Assembly (NCBI GenBank): GCA_017935625.1
Contig: JAGBHC010000031.1
Coordinates: 102,946 to 166,945, forward strand
Direction: 5' to 3'
Length of the DNA: 64,000 nucleotides
From: Rikenellaceae bacterium
GTDB lineage: Bacteria > Bacteroidota > Bacteroidia > Bacteroidales > Rikenellaceae
Positions 42,087 to 51,504 of this stretch are shown here, in pieces. Made by a program: the position numbers and the translations under genes. Position 1 is the first letter of the stretch. The number at the start of each line of letters is the position of its first letter. Under the pieces are notes generated by a model. That model made no database searches and had not been told where the DNA came from. It worked only from the letters and a program-made list of their open reading frames with translations.

Positions 42087-43658
42087 ATGAATACGGATTT
42101 ACTATCGGTCGTGGAGTGGTCGCGGGCCCAGTTCGCCCTTACCGCCATCTATCACTGGCTGTTCGTCCCGCTGACGCTGGGGCTGGGCATCATCTGTGCG
42201 ATAATGGAGACCTGCTACTATCGCACCGGAGACCCGTTCTGGAAACGGACGACCAAATTCTGGATGCGTCTGTTCGGCGTCAATTTCGCAATCGGCGTGG
42301 CGACGGGCCTCATTCTCGAGTTCGAGTTCGGCACCAACTGGTCGAACTACTCCCATTTCGTGGGCGACATCTTCGGCGCTCCGCTCGCCATCGAGGGCAT
42401 CATGGCATTCTTCCTGGAGACGACCTTCGTCGCCGTGATGTTCTTCGGCTGGAACAAGGTCAGCCGCGGATTCCACCTCACGGCCACGTGGCTCACGGCC
42501 GTCGGGGCCAATCTCTCGGCCCTGTGGATTCTGGTGGCCAACGCCTGGATGCAGGACCCGGTGGGCATGACCTTCAATCCCGAGACCGCCCGCAACGAGA
42601 TGACCTCCTTCTCGGAGGTGCTCTTCTCGCCGATGGCGGTCGATAAGTTCCTGCACACCGTCACCTCGTCCTTCGTGCTGGCGGCCCTGTTCGTGGCGGG
42701 AGTCAGCGCCTGGTATCTGCTTCGCAACCGCGAGCGGAGGATGGCCCTGCGCAGTATGGTCGTGGCATCGGCCTTCGGGCTCTTCTTTTCGCTCGTGACC
42801 GCCTTCACGGGCGATTCGTCGGGCGCCGTGATTGCCGAGCGCCAGCCTATGAAACTGGCGGCGATGGAGGCCCTCTACGACGGAAGCGAGGGGGCGCCGC
42901 TGGTGGTGGCGGGCATCTTCGCTCCCGCCGGCGAACGCACCGACGACCGGACGGCTTTCCGGTTCAAAATCGAGATTCCCCAACTGTTGTCGATTATGAG
43001 TTTCCGCGATGCCGACGCCTATGTGGCCGGCATCAACGACCTGCTCTACGGCAACGAGGCGCACGGCATCCTGTCGGCCGAGGAGAAGATGGAGCGGGGG
43101 CGCAAGGCCATCGGCGAACTGGCGCGTTACCGCACCGCCCGGGCCGAAGGCGACCGGGAGACGATGGCCGAGGTGACCGCCCTGTTCGACCCCTCCACGG
43201 CCGAGGGGCGGGCGTTTCTGAGCGAATATTTCGCCTGGTTCGGTTACGGCTATCTCACCTCGCCCGCGCAGCTGGTGCCGAATGTGCCGCTGCTTTTCTT
43301 CTCGTTCCGGGTGATGGTCGGACTGGGGGTGCTGTTCATCGCACTCTTCGCCCTCACGGGGTGGTGGCTGTACCGCGGAACGCTCGAGCGCCGGCGCTGG
43401 CTGCTGCACCTGCTGCTGTGGAGCATTCCGCTCGCCTACCTGGCTTCGCAGGCCGGCTGGGTGGTGGCCGAGGTGGGACGGCAGCCCTGGACGATTCAGA
43501 ACCTGCTGCCGACCGTGGCCTCCGTATCGCGCATCGAGAGCGGGGCGGTGGCGGTGACCTTCTTCCTGTTTCTGGCGATATTCACCGCGCTGCTGGCGGC
43601 CGAGGTGACCATTATGGTTAAACAGATTAAAAAAGGTCCTGAAGGAGAGGAGATTTAG
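42087..43658 (+). CDS. cydA: Cytochrome bd ubiquinol oxidase subunit I
   Basis: The 523-residue membrane protein oxidises quinol and carries hemes b558, b595 and d. Features are WSRAQFALTAIYHWLFVPLT with the heme-ligand His, GLILEFEFGTNWSNYSHFVG, EGIMAFFLETTFVAVMFFGW, HTVTSSFVLAALFVAGVSAW and, in the C-terminal part, GWVVAEVGRQPWTIQNLLPT. Length is normal. It confers oxygen scavenging and nanaerobic respiration in gut Bacteroidota. It is in an operon with the DUF4492 gene and cydB. Confidence 0.97.
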   Translation: MNTDLLSVVEWSRAQFALTAIYHWLFVPLTLGLGIICAIMETCYYRTGDPFWKRTTKFWMRLFGVNFAIGVATGLILEFEFGTNWSNYSHFVGDIFGAPLAIEGIMAFFLETTFVAVMFFGWNKVSRGFHLTATWLTAVGANLSALWILVANAWMQDPVGMTFNPETARNEMTSFSEVLFSPMAVDKFLHTVTSSFVLAALFVAGVSAWYLLRNRERRMALRSMVVASAFGLFFSLVTAFTGDSSGAVIAERQPMKLAAMEALYDGSEGAPLVVAGIFAPAGERTDDRTAFRFKIEIPQLLSIMSFRDADAYVAGINDLLYGNEAHGILSAEEKMERGRKAIGELARYRTARAEGDRETMAEVTALFDPSTAEGRAFLSEYFAWFGYGYLTSPAQLVPNVPLLFFSFRVMVGLGVLFIALFALTGWWLYRGTLERRRWLLHLLLWSIPLAYLASQAGWVVAEVGRQPWTIQNLLPTVASVSRIESGAVAVTFFLFLAIFTALLAAEVTIMVKQIKKGPEGEEI

Positions 43659-43661
43659 AGT

Positions 43662-44807
43662 ATGGATACCTATGTTTTTCTGCAACATTACTGGTGGCTG
43701 ATAATCTCCCTGCTGGGAGCCGTTCTGGTCTTTCTGCTCTTCGTGCAGGGCGGACAGGCCCAGCTTTACCGGGTGGGGCGCACCCCCGCCGAACGCAATA
43801 TGATTGTCAATTCGCTGGGGCGCAAGTGGGAGCTCACCTTCACCACGCTGGTGACTTTCGGCGGAGCCTTCTTCGCTTCGTTCCCGCTCTTCTATTCGAC
43901 CAGTTTCGGCGGAGCCTTCTACGTGTGGATGGCCATTCTGCTGGTCTTCGTCATCCAGGCCGTGGCCTACGAGTACCGGCGCAAACCGGGGAATGTCTTC
44001 GGCGAGAAGACCTACGACGCCTTTCTGGTCATCAACGGAGTGGCCGGCACGCTGCTGCTGGGCATTGCGGTGGGAACCTTCTTCACGGGGGCCGATTTCA
44101 CCGTCGAGCGGCTCAATCTGGCCAACGTCGGCGGCGATACCGTCATCTCGCAGTGGGCCGACCGTTGGTACGGACTGAAAGCGGTGCTCGACTACCGCAA
44201 TCTGGCGCTCGGTGCGGCGGTGATGCTGCTCGCCCAGACCCTTGCGTCGCACTATTTCCTGAACAACATCGACGACGAGACGATTCGCCGCCGCTCCGCA
44301 CGGCGCTCGCTCCGCACGGCGCTGCCGGCCGTGCTCTTCCTGCTCGTCTTCCTGGCGGGGATTCTCCTTTCGCCGGGCTACGGCGTGGAGCCCGAGACGG
44401 GGATGATTTTCGAGGAGCCCTACAAATATCTCCACAACCTGTTGCAGATGCCCTACCTGCTCGCGCTGTTGGCGGCGGGGGTGGCGCTGGTGCTCGCGGG
44501 CGTGTGGAAAGGGTGGAGATGCCGGCGCGAAGCCATCTGGTTCAGCGGGTCGGGTACGATTCTCACGGTGTTCGCGCTGCTGCTCCTGGCCGGCTGGAAC
44601 GACACCTGCTACTATCCCTCGCGGGTCGATATGCAGAGCTCGCTCAATATCTACAACAGCTCTTCGAGCCGTTTCACGCTGACGGTCATGTCGGTGGTTT
44701 CGCTGCTGATTCCCTTCGTGGCGGCCTACATCTGGTATGCGTGGCGGGCCCTGAACCGCACTCCCGTCACCCGGCGGGAGATGGAGGGCGATGACCACCT
44801 CTATTAG
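43662..44807 (+). CDS. cydB: Cytochrome bd ubiquinol oxidase subunit II
   Basis: The 381-residue protein has about nine hydrophobic helices and the CydB features WWLIISLLGAVLVFLLFVQG, RKWELTFTTLVTFGGAFFAS and ESGF-region-like phrases near the C terminus (WNDTCYYPSRVDMQSSLNIY). It supports CydA structurally in the heterodimeric oxidase. It starts 3 bases after cydA and ends before a strong terminator. Confidence 0.96.
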   Translation: MDTYVFLQHYWWLIISLLGAVLVFLLFVQGGQAQLYRVGRTPAERNMIVNSLGRKWELTFTTLVTFGGAFFASFPLFYSTSFGGAFYVWMAILLVFVIQAVAYEYRRKPGNVFGEKTYDAFLVINGVAGTLLLGIAVGTFFTGADFTVERLNLANVGGDTVISQWADRWYGLKAVLDYRNLALGAAVMLLAQTLASHYFLNNIDDETIRRRSARRSLRTALPAVLFLLVFLAGILLSPGYGVEPETGMIFEEPYKYLHNLLQMPYLLALLAAGVALVLAGVWKGWRCRREAIWFSGSGTILTVFALLLLAGWNDTCYYPSRVDMQSSLNIYNSSSSRFTLTVMSVVSLLIPFVAAYIWYAWRALNRTPVTRREMEGDDHLY

Positions 44808-44857
44808 CGTCGGCCGTCGGCGGCAGCGCCGCCCGCTCTGCCCACTGGAGAGATAAA

Positions 44858-44890
44858 ACGCCCCGTCCGGAACTGTTCCGGACGGGGCGT
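44858..44890 (+). terminator. Terminator of the cyd operon
   Basis: Arms 44858-44872 and 44876-44890 form a perfect 15-bp GC-rich hairpin 50 bases after cydB; A-rich on the left, weak T on the right. Confidence 0.8.
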
Positions 44891-45076
44891 TGTCTCAAAG
44901 GTTGCGGGGCGTTGGGGCCGGGCGGCTCCTTGCGGAGTCTCTTGCGGGCCGTCTCCCGAAGCGGTCTGGGGTTCGGCCGGGGAGCGCGATGTGCCGGTCT
45001 CCTGTTTCGGGCCCTCCCGGGTTGTGTCCGGAACGGTTCCGGATTCGGGTGGCCGGGTCTGCGACCCGAAAGGCGG

Positions 45077-46177
45077 CTACTCTGCGAGCACCTCCTCGAG
45101 TTTGCGCTGCACCTGTTCGCCGCGCAGGCCGCGGGCGGCGATGGTGCCGTCGGGAGCGAAGAGTATGAGGTGGGGAATGCCGTTGATGCCGTAGAGGTCG
45201 GCGGGAACGGCTCCGGCGTCGATTATCGACGGCCAGGGGAGCTGCTCCTCTTCCATGGCCTCGAGGGTGGCCTGGCGGGTATCCCACACGGCCACGCCCA
45301 GGATGTCGAACTGCTCGCCTCCGTACCGGGCGTATGCCTCCCGCAGGTTGGGCATCTCGGCCCGGCAGGGACCGCACCAGCTGGCCCAGAAATCGACGAG
45401 CACCCATTTGCCCCTGCCCACGTAGTCGGAGAGCGAGGCGGCGGTGCCGTCGGGGTTGCCCTTTTCGACGGTGAAGTCGGTGAAAGGCTTCCCGACCCGG
45501 GTGGAGACGACGCGGTCGTGCATCTTGGCGAGCGAGGCGATGGGGCCGAAGCTGCGGGTCCGTTCGCTCATCTGCCCGTAGAGGGTGTCGAACAGGTCGG
45601 AGCCGTAGATGTCTTGAGCCAGTCTCCATGCCGCGAAGGTGCCCACGGCGTTGTCGTTGTCGGCCATCGTTCGCAGGGTCAGGCTGGTCCATTCGGTATA
45701 GTATGCGTCGCGGAGGGCTTCCATGCGGAGATTCCTCTCCTCGGGGGTGAGCCGGCTGTCGCCGTTCATGGCGGCGATGGAGTCGTCGGTTCGGGCATCG
45801 AGGGCTGCGAGCGCCTGCTGCCACTTCCCGAGCTCTTCGTTGAGCGGGGTGCCGGTGGCGCTGTAAGGGTCGGTCATCTCCAGGGTGATATCGCCTCCTT
45901 CGAGGATGAAGTTGGCGTAGAGGCGTCCGGAGGCGGCGCTGATGCGGCGGATGGAATCGCCCTCGACGGTGCCTTCGAAAAGGAACCGGCCGTTCTCCAC
46001 CACGGTGCTGTCCACCCGCGTGCCGTTGTCGATGTGGTAGTCCACCAGGTAGACGGGGGTGCCGTCGGTCGAGGAGTCGGGCATGATTCCTGTGACGGTG
46101 TAGTGTTTTGAGGCGGAGCCGCAGGCGTGAAGCAGGAGCAGCAGGGCGGGGACGGCCAGAAGGGCGAGTCTTTTCAT
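45077..46177 (-). CDS. TlpA-like thiol-disulfide lipoprotein with DUF4369
   Basis: The 366-residue protein has a lipoprotein signal (MKRLALLAVPALLLLLHACG, Cys19), an N-terminal DUF4369-like beta domain (~25-130: TGIMPDSSTDGTPVYLVDYH) and a C-terminal thioredoxin fold (~225-365) with the redox motif in VDFWASWCGPCRAEMPNLRE and the cis-Pro region GINGIPHLILFAPDG. It probably reduces or exchanges disulfides in the periplasm. Similar proteins are abundant in Bacteroidota. It is downstream of the SRP RNA gene but separated from it by that gene's T-run terminator. Confidence 0.93.
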   Translation of the reverse strand: MKRLALLAVPALLLLLHACGSASKHYTVTGIMPDSSTDGTPVYLVDYHIDNGTRVDSTVVENGRFLFEGTVEGDSIRRISAASGRLYANFILEGGDITLEMTDPYSATGTPLNEELGKWQQALAALDARTDDSIAAMNGDSRLTPEERNLRMEALRDAYYTEWTSLTLRTMADNDNAVGTFAAWRLAQDIYGSDLFDTLYGQMSERTRSFGPIASLAKMHDRVVSTRVGKPFTDFTVEKGNPDGTAASLSDYVGRGKWVLVDFWASWCGPCRAEMPNLREAYARYGGEQFDILGVAVWDTRQATLEAMEEEQLPWPSIIDAGAVPADLYGINGIPHLILFAPDGTIAARGLRGEQVQRKLEEVLAE

Positions 46178-46211
46178 GATGCGCGGGTGTTTGGGATTAG
46201 GTACGAAAAAA

Positions 46212-46307
46212 GGGTAAGCTACTTACATCGCACCGCTACAACCGCCTACCCTTGCTCGCTTCCGCACCTGGGGGATTCAGCAGGAGCTGGTCGTGTAAGA
46301 CTTACCC
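46212..46307 (-). ncRNA. ffs: Signal recognition particle RNA (small bacterial 4.5S type)
   Basis: On the minus strand the ~96-nt segment starts GGGTAAG and ends CTTACCC, closing a long hairpin. The apex contains CAGGTGCGGAAGCGAGCAAG, the conserved Ffh-binding loop with GGAAG-type tetraloop region of bacterial SRP RNA. A TAACTTTG promoter box ends 6 bases upstream, and six T follow the 3' end directly. The RNA pairs with Ffh to target membrane proteins. Confidence 0.88.
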
Positions 46308-46313
46308 GGAGTG

Positions 46314-46344
46314 CAAAGTTAAACAAAAATCGTATCTTTGCAAC
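46314..46344 (-). promoter_or_regulatory. Promoter of the SRP RNA gene
   Basis: On the minus strand GTTG (46341-46344) and TAACTTTG (46314-46321) are 19 bases apart, putting the transcription start at the RNA 5' end. It overlaps the oppositely oriented TATCTTTG box at 46333-46340. Confidence 0.7.
46333..46340 (+). promoter_or_regulatory. -7 box of mltG
   Basis: TATCTTTG lies 25 bases before the mltG start. The -33 position is not a good match, and the site is interleaved with the divergent SRP RNA promoter. Confidence 0.5.
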
Positions 46345-46365
46345 AGGATTGAGAAAAGAAAAAAT

Positions 46366-47385
46366 ATGAAAAAGCGTATATTTTTGATAATCATCGTACT
46401 GGCAGTGTTGTGCGGCGCCGCGGCGCTTCTGCTTCGGAACGGATTCCGTTCGAATTGCGTCGTGCGTCCGGGGGTGGTCTACATTCCCACCGGGTCCGAC
46501 TACGCCGCCCTGTGCGATTCGCTCGAGGCCGGCGGCTCCCGCATCCGCCACCGCTGGTTCTTCGACCGCTATGCCGACCGGCTGGAGCTGGAGCGCACCC
46601 TCAAACCGGGCTGTTACGAGTTGCGCGAGGGGATGAGCGTCATCGACGTGGTGCGCATGTTCAAGCTGGGCTTGCAGACGCCGGTGCGCGTCTCCATGAA
46701 CAACGTGAAGACGGTGCGCCAGCTGGCGGGGAAGCTCTCGCGGCAGATAGAGGCCGATTCGGCGAGTCTGGTCGCGGCGTTCACCGACGGCGAACTGACC
46801 GCCCGGCTGGGATTCGACACGCTGACCCTCTTTTCGATGTTCATTCCCGATACCTATGAAATGTGGTGGACGGTCGCGCCCGGGGCGCTGGTCGAACGGA
46901 TGAAGAAGGAGTACGACCGTTTCTGGACGGGCGAGCGCAGCCGGAAGCTGGAGCGCACCGGCCTCTCGCGGCTCGAGGCGATGACCCTCGCCTCCATCGT
47001 CTACGAGGAGACGCGCAAGAGCGACGAGATGCCCACCGTGGCGGGCGTCTACATGAACCGCCTGCGGACAGGGATGCCCTTGCAGGCCGACCCGACGGTG
47101 AAGTATGCCGTGGGCGACTTCTCCCTGCGCCGCATCCTGAACATGCACCTCAAGACCCCGTCGCCCTACAACACCTATCTCAACAAGGGGCTGCCGCCCT
47201 CGCCCATCTGCATGCCCTCGATAGAGGCCATCGATGCGGTGCTGGACTACGAGCGGCACAATTATATCTTCTTCTGCGCCAAGGAGGATTTTTCGGGCTA
47301 TCACAACTTCGCGGAGAACTACTCCCGGCACCTGGCCAATGCCCGCCGCTATCAGGCGGCGCTCAATGCCCGCAACATCCGGTAG
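46366..47385 (+). CDS. mltG: Endolytic murein transglycosylase MltG (YceG-like)
   Basis: The start at 46366 (MKKRIFLIIIVLAVLCGAAA) gives 339 residues with one N-terminal membrane anchor. A LysM-like region (~30-120) precedes the catalytic YceG domain, with the catalytic Glu in TLASIVYEETRKSDEMPTVA, then GVYMNRLRTGMPLQADPTVK and SPYNTYLNKGLPPSPICMPS. MltG cuts nascent glycan strands and helps set their length. Length is typical. It is monocistronic, divergent from the SRP RNA gene. Confidence 0.96.
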   Translation: MKKRIFLIIIVLAVLCGAAALLLRNGFRSNCVVRPGVVYIPTGSDYAALCDSLEAGGSRIRHRWFFDRYADRLELERTLKPGCYELREGMSVIDVVRMFKLGLQTPVRVSMNNVKTVRQLAGKLSRQIEADSASLVAAFTDGELTARLGFDTLTLFSMFIPDTYEMWWTVAPGALVERMKKEYDRFWTGERSRKLERTGLSRLEAMTLASIVYEETRKSDEMPTVAGVYMNRLRTGMPLQADPTVKYAVGDFSLRRILNMHLKTPSPYNTYLNKGLPPSPICMPSIEAIDAVLDYERHNYIFFCAKEDFSGYHNFAENYSRHLANARRYQAALNARNIR

Positions 47386-47456
47386 CTGCGGTCCGCCGGC
47401 CCGCGGCGAGGCTCCCGGGAGGCGCCTGCATGCGGAAAGAGCGGCGCGGCGGCTGA

Positions 47457-47500
47457 AAAACGAGGGCCGCATCCCCACGAAAGGATGCGGCCCTCGTTCA
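47457..47500. terminator. Bidirectional terminator between mltG and the ligase gene
   Basis: Arms 47461-47474 and 47483-47496 form a perfect 14-bp hairpin with four A on the left, so it can serve both convergent genes. Confidence 0.8.
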
Positions 47501-47531
47501 TTAACCTGAACCTTATATTCCTTACGTTCGC

Positions 47532-49181
47532 CTACTCTATGGCGACACCTTCCGCGGCGAGCAGTTCCACGCCCAGGTCGCGCAGCCGGTATTTCTGAAT
47601 CTTGCCGCTGGCGGTCATGGGGAACGCATCGATGAAGAAGATGAACTTGGGAATCTTGTAGTGGGCGATTTTGCCACGGCAGAAGAGGCGGACCTCCTCC
47701 TCGGTGAGCGACTGTCCCTCCTTGAGGGTGATGAAGGCACCGACCTGCTCGCCGTATTTCTTGCTGGGCAGTCCGACCACCTCCACTCCCTTTATCTGGG
47801 GCATGTTGTAGAGGAAGTTCTCGATTTCGCGCGGGTAGATGTTCTCGCCGCCGCGGATAATCATCTCCTTGATGCGGCCGGTGATGCGGTAGTTGCCCTC
47901 TTCGTCCTTCATGCCCAGGTCGCCCGAGTGGAGAAATCCGTCGGCGTCGATGACCTCGGCCGTGGCTTCGGGGTTCTTGTAGTAGCCCTTCATGACGTTC
48001 CATCCGCGGCAGCACATTTCGCCCTGCACGCCCACCGGACACTCCTCGCCCGTTTCGGGGTCGATGACCCGCACTTCGATGAGGGGATACTCGCGGCCCA
48101 CGGTGGTGGCGCGCACCTCGGTGGAGTCGGTGACGCGGGTGGCGGTCATGCCGGGCGACGACTCGGTGAGGCCGTAGACGCTGATGACCTTGCAGTGCAT
48201 CTTCTCCATCACCTGGTTCATCGTGTCGATGGGGCAGACGGCTCCGGCCATGATGCCCGTCCGCAGGGAGGTGAGGTCGAAGAGGTCGAACATCGGGTGG
48301 TTGAGCTCGGCGATGAACATGGTGGGCACGCCGTAGAGAATGGTGCACCGCTCCTTGTGAATGGAGGCCAGCACCTTGAGCGGGTCGAAATCCTCCACCA
48401 TCACCATGGTCGAACCGTGGGTGATGACGGCGCACAGGGCCAGCACGCATCCGAAGCAGTGGAACAGCGGCACGCAGGTGAGCAGCTTGTCCTCGGGGGT
48501 GAAGCCCATGAAGTCGCCCGTGGCCAGACCGTCGTTGAGGATGTTGTGGTGGGTGAGCATCACGCCCTTGGGGAATCCGGTGGTGCCCGAGGTGTATTGC
48601 ATGTTCACCTCCTGGTGGCAGTCGGTCTTGCTGCGGGCTTCGTTCAGGGCGCTGTCGTCCAGATGGGAGCCCATGAGGATGAGCTCGGCGGTGTTGTACA
48701 TGCCGCGCTGCTTCTCCTGGCCGATGTAGACCACGTTGCGCAGTTCGGGCAGCAGGTCGCTGTGCAGCGAGCCGCGCTGGGTGGTTTTCAGTTCGGGCAC
48801 CAGGTCGTACATTATCTGCACGTAGTCGCTGTCGCGGTAGCCGTTCACCAGACACATGGTGTGGATGTCGGCGTTCTTTAGGATGTATTCGACCTCGGCC
48901 TTCTTGTAGTTGGTGTTCACGGTCACCAGCACCGCCCCGATTTTGGCGGCGGCGAACAGAAAGGTGAGCCAGTCGGGTACGTTCTTGGCCCATACGCCGA
49001 TTTTGGCTCCGGGCGTGACGCCCAGTCTGAGCAATCCCTTGGCCACGTTATTGACGCGGGCATCGAACTCCTTGTAGGTGAACCGCAGGTCGCGGTCCGA
49101 GTAGACCAGAAACTCGTGGTCGGGCATCTCTGCGGCCCACTTCTCGAGCATCTGTCCCAGGGTGCAGTTCAACAGTTCCAT
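47532..49181 (-). CDS. AMP-forming acyl-CoA synthetase (FadD/AcsA-like)
   Basis: The start at 49181 ([20 protein letters not shown]) gives 549 residues. The ANL-superfamily adenylation signature is [20 protein letters not shown]; later motifs are [55 protein letters not shown] and, at the C terminus, [16 protein letters not shown] with the catalytic Lys. It activates a carboxylic acid to its CoA thioester; a medium or long-chain fatty acid is likely, but the substrate cannot be read. It is 19 bases after the cupin regulator gene and forms an operon with it. Confidence 0.92.
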   Translation of the reverse strand: MELLNCTLGQMLEKWAAEMPDHEFLVYSDRDLRFTYKEFDARVNNVAKGLLRLGVTPGAKIGVWAKNVPDWLTFLFAAAKIGAVLVTVNTNYKKAEVEYILKNADIHTMCLVNGYRDSDYVQIMYDLVPELKTTQRGSLHSDLLPELRNVVYIGQEKQRGMYNTAELILMGSHLDDSALNEARSKTDCHQEVNMQYTSGTTGFPKGVMLTHHNILNDGLATGDFMGFTPEDKLLTCVPLFHCFGCVLALCAVITHGSTMVMVEDFDPLKVLASIHKERCTILYGVPTMFIAELNHPMFDLFDLTSLRTGIMAGAVCPIDTMNQVMEKMHCKVISVYGLTESSPGMTATRVTDSTEVRATTVGREYPLIEVRVIDPETGEECPVGVQGEMCCRGWNVMKGYYKNPEATAEVIDADGFLHSGDLGMKDEEGNYRITGRIKEMIIRGGENIYPREIENFLYNMPQIKGVEVVGLPSKKYGEQVGAFITLKEGQSLTEEEVRLFCRGKIAHYKIPKFIFFIDAFPMTASGKIQKYRLRDLGVELLAAEGVAIE

Positions 49182-49200
49182 GACGCTACCTCCTCGACCG

Positions 49201-49773
49201 TTAATAGGGTGTGAAAGTGACCGCCAGCACCTTCGCCGTGGCGTTTTCGGCCTGGGAGGAGATGCAGTGGGGGACAATCGAATCGTAGTAGATGCTGTCG
49301 CCCTTGCCGAGCGTGTAGCTCTGCTGGCCGTAGTAGACGGTCACCTTGCCGTCGAGCACGTAGAGGAACTCTTCGCCCTCGTGCTGCGAACGGTTGGCGG
49401 CATCGGCGGTGGAGTGGCCCACGTTCACCACGTAGGGTTCCATGTTGCGGTCGGCCTTGCCCTCGGCCAAAGAGAAGAAGTCGAGGTTGTTGATGTTCTT
49501 GTTGCTGTTGCTGGTGACGCTCACCGTGCGGTGGCGTGCGGCGGCCTCGGTGACGATGGGACCGGTCTGTTCGGCTCCGTCGAGCAGGGTCCCCAGACGG
49601 ACGCCCATGGCACGGGCGAATTTGATGAGGGTCGAGATGGCGGGGATTTTGCCTTCGTTCTCGATGAGCGCCACTTGCTCGGGGGTGATGCAGGCGGCTT
49701 CGGCCAGCGCTTCGGGCGTCAGATGGGCCGCTTCGCGCAGCTGTTTGATTTTGTTGCCTATGTTTCCACTCAT
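49201..49773 (-). CDS. XRE-family regulator with C-terminal cupin domain
   Basis: The start at 49773 ([20 protein letters not shown]) gives 190 residues. An N-terminal XRE HTH (residues ~5-65: [20 protein letters not shown]) is joined to a cupin domain (~115-190) with the metal-type motif in [20 protein letters not shown] and a second strand set [20 protein letters not shown]. Such proteins sense a small ligand and regulate neighbouring metabolic genes. It precedes the acyl-CoA ligase gene in one transcript, so it probably regulates that operon. Confidence 0.93.
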   Translation of the reverse strand: MSGNIGNKIKQLREAAHLTPEALAEAACITPEQVALIENEGKIPAISTLIKFARAMGVRLGTLLDGAEQTGPIVTEAAARHRTVSVTSNSNKNINNLDFFSLAEGKADRNMEPYVVNVGHSTADAANRSQHEGEEFLYVLDGKVTVYYGQQSYTLGKGDSIYYDSIVPHCISSQAENATAKVLAVTFTPY

Positions 49774-49906
49774 AGCTTTGAGTGTTTTGATTCCGACCGG
49801 GGCCGGCGTAACTGATTCTTCCGACAAAAATATTTTTTTGCAGGGCCGAGTGAAAGACCCTTGCGAATTTTTCTACGATGCCCAAATGCGGTATCGGCTT
49901 TTTGCC

Positions 49907-49914
49907 TATCTTTG
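49907..49914 (+). promoter_or_regulatory. -7 box of proC
   Basis: TATCTTTG lies 20 bases before the proC start; no good TTTG is found at the expected distance. Confidence 0.45.
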
Positions 49915-49934
49915 CCCGATAAACGAAAAAGCAG

Positions 49935-50723
49935 ATGAAAATAGCGATTCTGGGCGGCGGAAACATGGGCGGCGCGATTGCCGCCGGCGCCGTGGCGGGG
50001 GGTGTGGCCCGCCGGGATGAGATTACGGTTTCGCATCCGAAACAGCAACTCAGCGAGCTCTTTGCGGGGATGCGGACCACACGCGACAATGCGGCGGCCG
50101 TCGCCGGGGCCGACCTGGTGGTGCTGGCCGTCAAACCGTGGATGGCGGAGGAGGTCGTGGGGAAGATACGCGAGGCGGTAAACCCCGATACCCAATCGGT
50201 CGTTTCGGTGGTGGCCGAGCTCTGTTTTTCCACGCTTTCCCGCTGGCTGACTTCTCGCGGCGGACGGGTGCCGGCGTTGTTCCGGGTCATTCCCAATACG
50301 GCCATCGCCATCGGCCGGGGCGTGTCGTTCGTCGCCGCGCAGGGGGCGGCGGAGGAGCAGCGGCGGCAGGTGGAGGGGCTGTTCGGAGCCGTGGGCAGGG
50401 TGTTTGCCGTGACCGAGCAGGAGATGACCCCGTGCATGGCGCTCTCGTCGTGCGGCATAGCCTATGCGTTCCGCTACATCGATGCGGCGATGCGGGGCGG
50501 CGTGTCGTTGGGACTCGAAGAGCGTCGGGCGCTCGATATCGTGGTGGCCACCGTGCGGGGCGCCGTGGAGATGCTGGAGCGGAACGGGACGTCGCCCTCC
50601 GCCGAAACGGACAAGGTGACCACTCCGGGCGGCATCACCCTCCGCGGACTGGAGGCCATGGAGCGCGGAGGATTCTCCGATGCGGTGCTGGCGGGTCTGC
50701 TGGCCAGCGGAAAGCCCCGGTAG
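49935..50723 (+). CDS. proC: Pyrroline-5-carboxylate reductase
   Basis: The 262-residue enzyme reduces pyrroline-5-carboxylate to proline with NAD(P)H. The Rossmann motif is MKIAILGGGNMGGAIAAGAV. Further family features are ADLVVLAVKPWMAEEVV, RVIPNTAIAIGRGVSFVAAQ and the C-terminal DKVTTPGGITLRGLEAMERG, which is the P5CR signature. Length is standard. It is divergent from the cupin regulator gene and appears monocistronic. Confidence 0.95.
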   Translation: MKIAILGGGNMGGAIAAGAVAGGVARRDEITVSHPKQQLSELFAGMRTTRDNAAAVAGADLVVLAVKPWMAEEVVGKIREAVNPDTQSVVSVVAELCFSTLSRWLTSRGGRVPALFRVIPNTAIAIGRGVSFVAAQGAAEEQRRQVEGLFGAVGRVFAVTEQEMTPCMALSSCGIAYAFRYIDAAMRGGVSLGLEERRALDIVVATVRGAVEMLERNGTSPSAETDKVTTPGGITLRGLEAMERGGFSDAVLAGLLASGKPR

Positions 50724-50807
50724 TGCGCCGGGCTCTTTGCCCTGAATCCGAAACCCGATTCCCGAATCCCTCCCCTCGGTTGCGGTCTGCTTCCGGCAGC
50801 CGATACG

Positions 50808-50845
50808 AAACGAGGCGCCCCGACCATGGTCGGGGCGCCTCGTTT
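50808..50845. terminator. Bidirectional terminator between proC and the Nudix gene
   Basis: Arms 50808-50825 and 50828-50845 form a perfect 18-bp palindrome with A-rich and T-rich ends, serving the converging genes. Confidence 0.88.
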
Positions 50846-50945
50846 TCATGTCGCGCTCGGGGCCGGTCCGAACCGGACGAATCCCGAAGGGGCGGAACGA
50901 TGTCTGTGCCCGTTCCCGGCCTCTGTTCCGGGAGCGGCGGGGCGG

Positions 50946-51473
50946 TCAGCGGGGAGCGAACAGGTCGGGAAAGACCCGCACCAGTTCGCTTTCGAGGTTG
51001 GGGGTGAGCAGTCCGCTGCCCATGGCGCCGCGGAGCTCGGCCACGCTCCAGAAGCGTCCGCCGTCGAGCTCGGCGCTGGGATGTACGGGGCCGTCCCACA
51101 CCGTGCGGTGGACGAACACCAGCTCCCGTTCGCGCTCCGATTCGAAGACGTATTCCGTCACCCGCTGCGGAACGAATCCGCGGATGCCCAGCTCCTCGTC
51201 GGCTTCGCGGACGAGGGCGTCGGCCGCACGCTCGCCCAGTGCCAGATGACCGCCCACGGCGGTGTCCCATTTGCCGGGCTGGATGTCTTTCCACTCCGGC
51301 CGCCGCTGCAGGTAGAGCTCGCCGCGGCTGTTGAACAGATGGAGGTGGACGACGGGGTGCAGAAGCATGCTCCCGCCGTGGCACTGGCCGCGTGTGGCGG
51401 AGCCCGTGACGTTTCCCTGCTCGTCCACTACGGGAAAGAGCTCCTCGCTGTCGTCGTGTCGTGTCGCAATCAT
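50946..51473 (-). CDS. Nudix hydrolase, isopentenyl-diphosphate isomerase-like
   Basis: The 175-residue protein has the Nudix box GHLALGERAADALVREADEE followed by LGI (G-x5-E-x7-REUxEExGU with its conserved glutamates) near residue 95. The N-terminal phrases EELFPVVDEQGNVTGSATRG and HPVVHLHLFNSRGELYLQRR are typical of the Idi/YfcD-like subgroup. It hydrolyses or isomerises a diphosphate compound; the exact substrate is unknown. It lies 31 bases downstream of the galactanase gene's end, with both on the minus strand. Confidence 0.92.
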   Translation of the reverse strand: MIATRHDDSEELFPVVDEQGNVTGSATRGQCHGGSMLLHPVVHLHLFNSRGELYLQRRPEWKDIQPGKWDTAVGGHLALGERAADALVREADEELGIRGFVPQRVTEYVFESERERELVFVHRTVWDGPVHPSAELDGGRFWSVAELRGAMGSGLLTPNLESELVRVFPDLFAPR

Positions 51474-51504
51474 ATCGTCGGATGCTGCGGATGGGGTCGT
51501 GGTG

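Noticed and set aside
46246..48993. 915-codon minus-strand frame across mltG and the ligase gene
   Set aside because: It overlaps two well-supported genes and the SRP RNA and contains no coherent domain.
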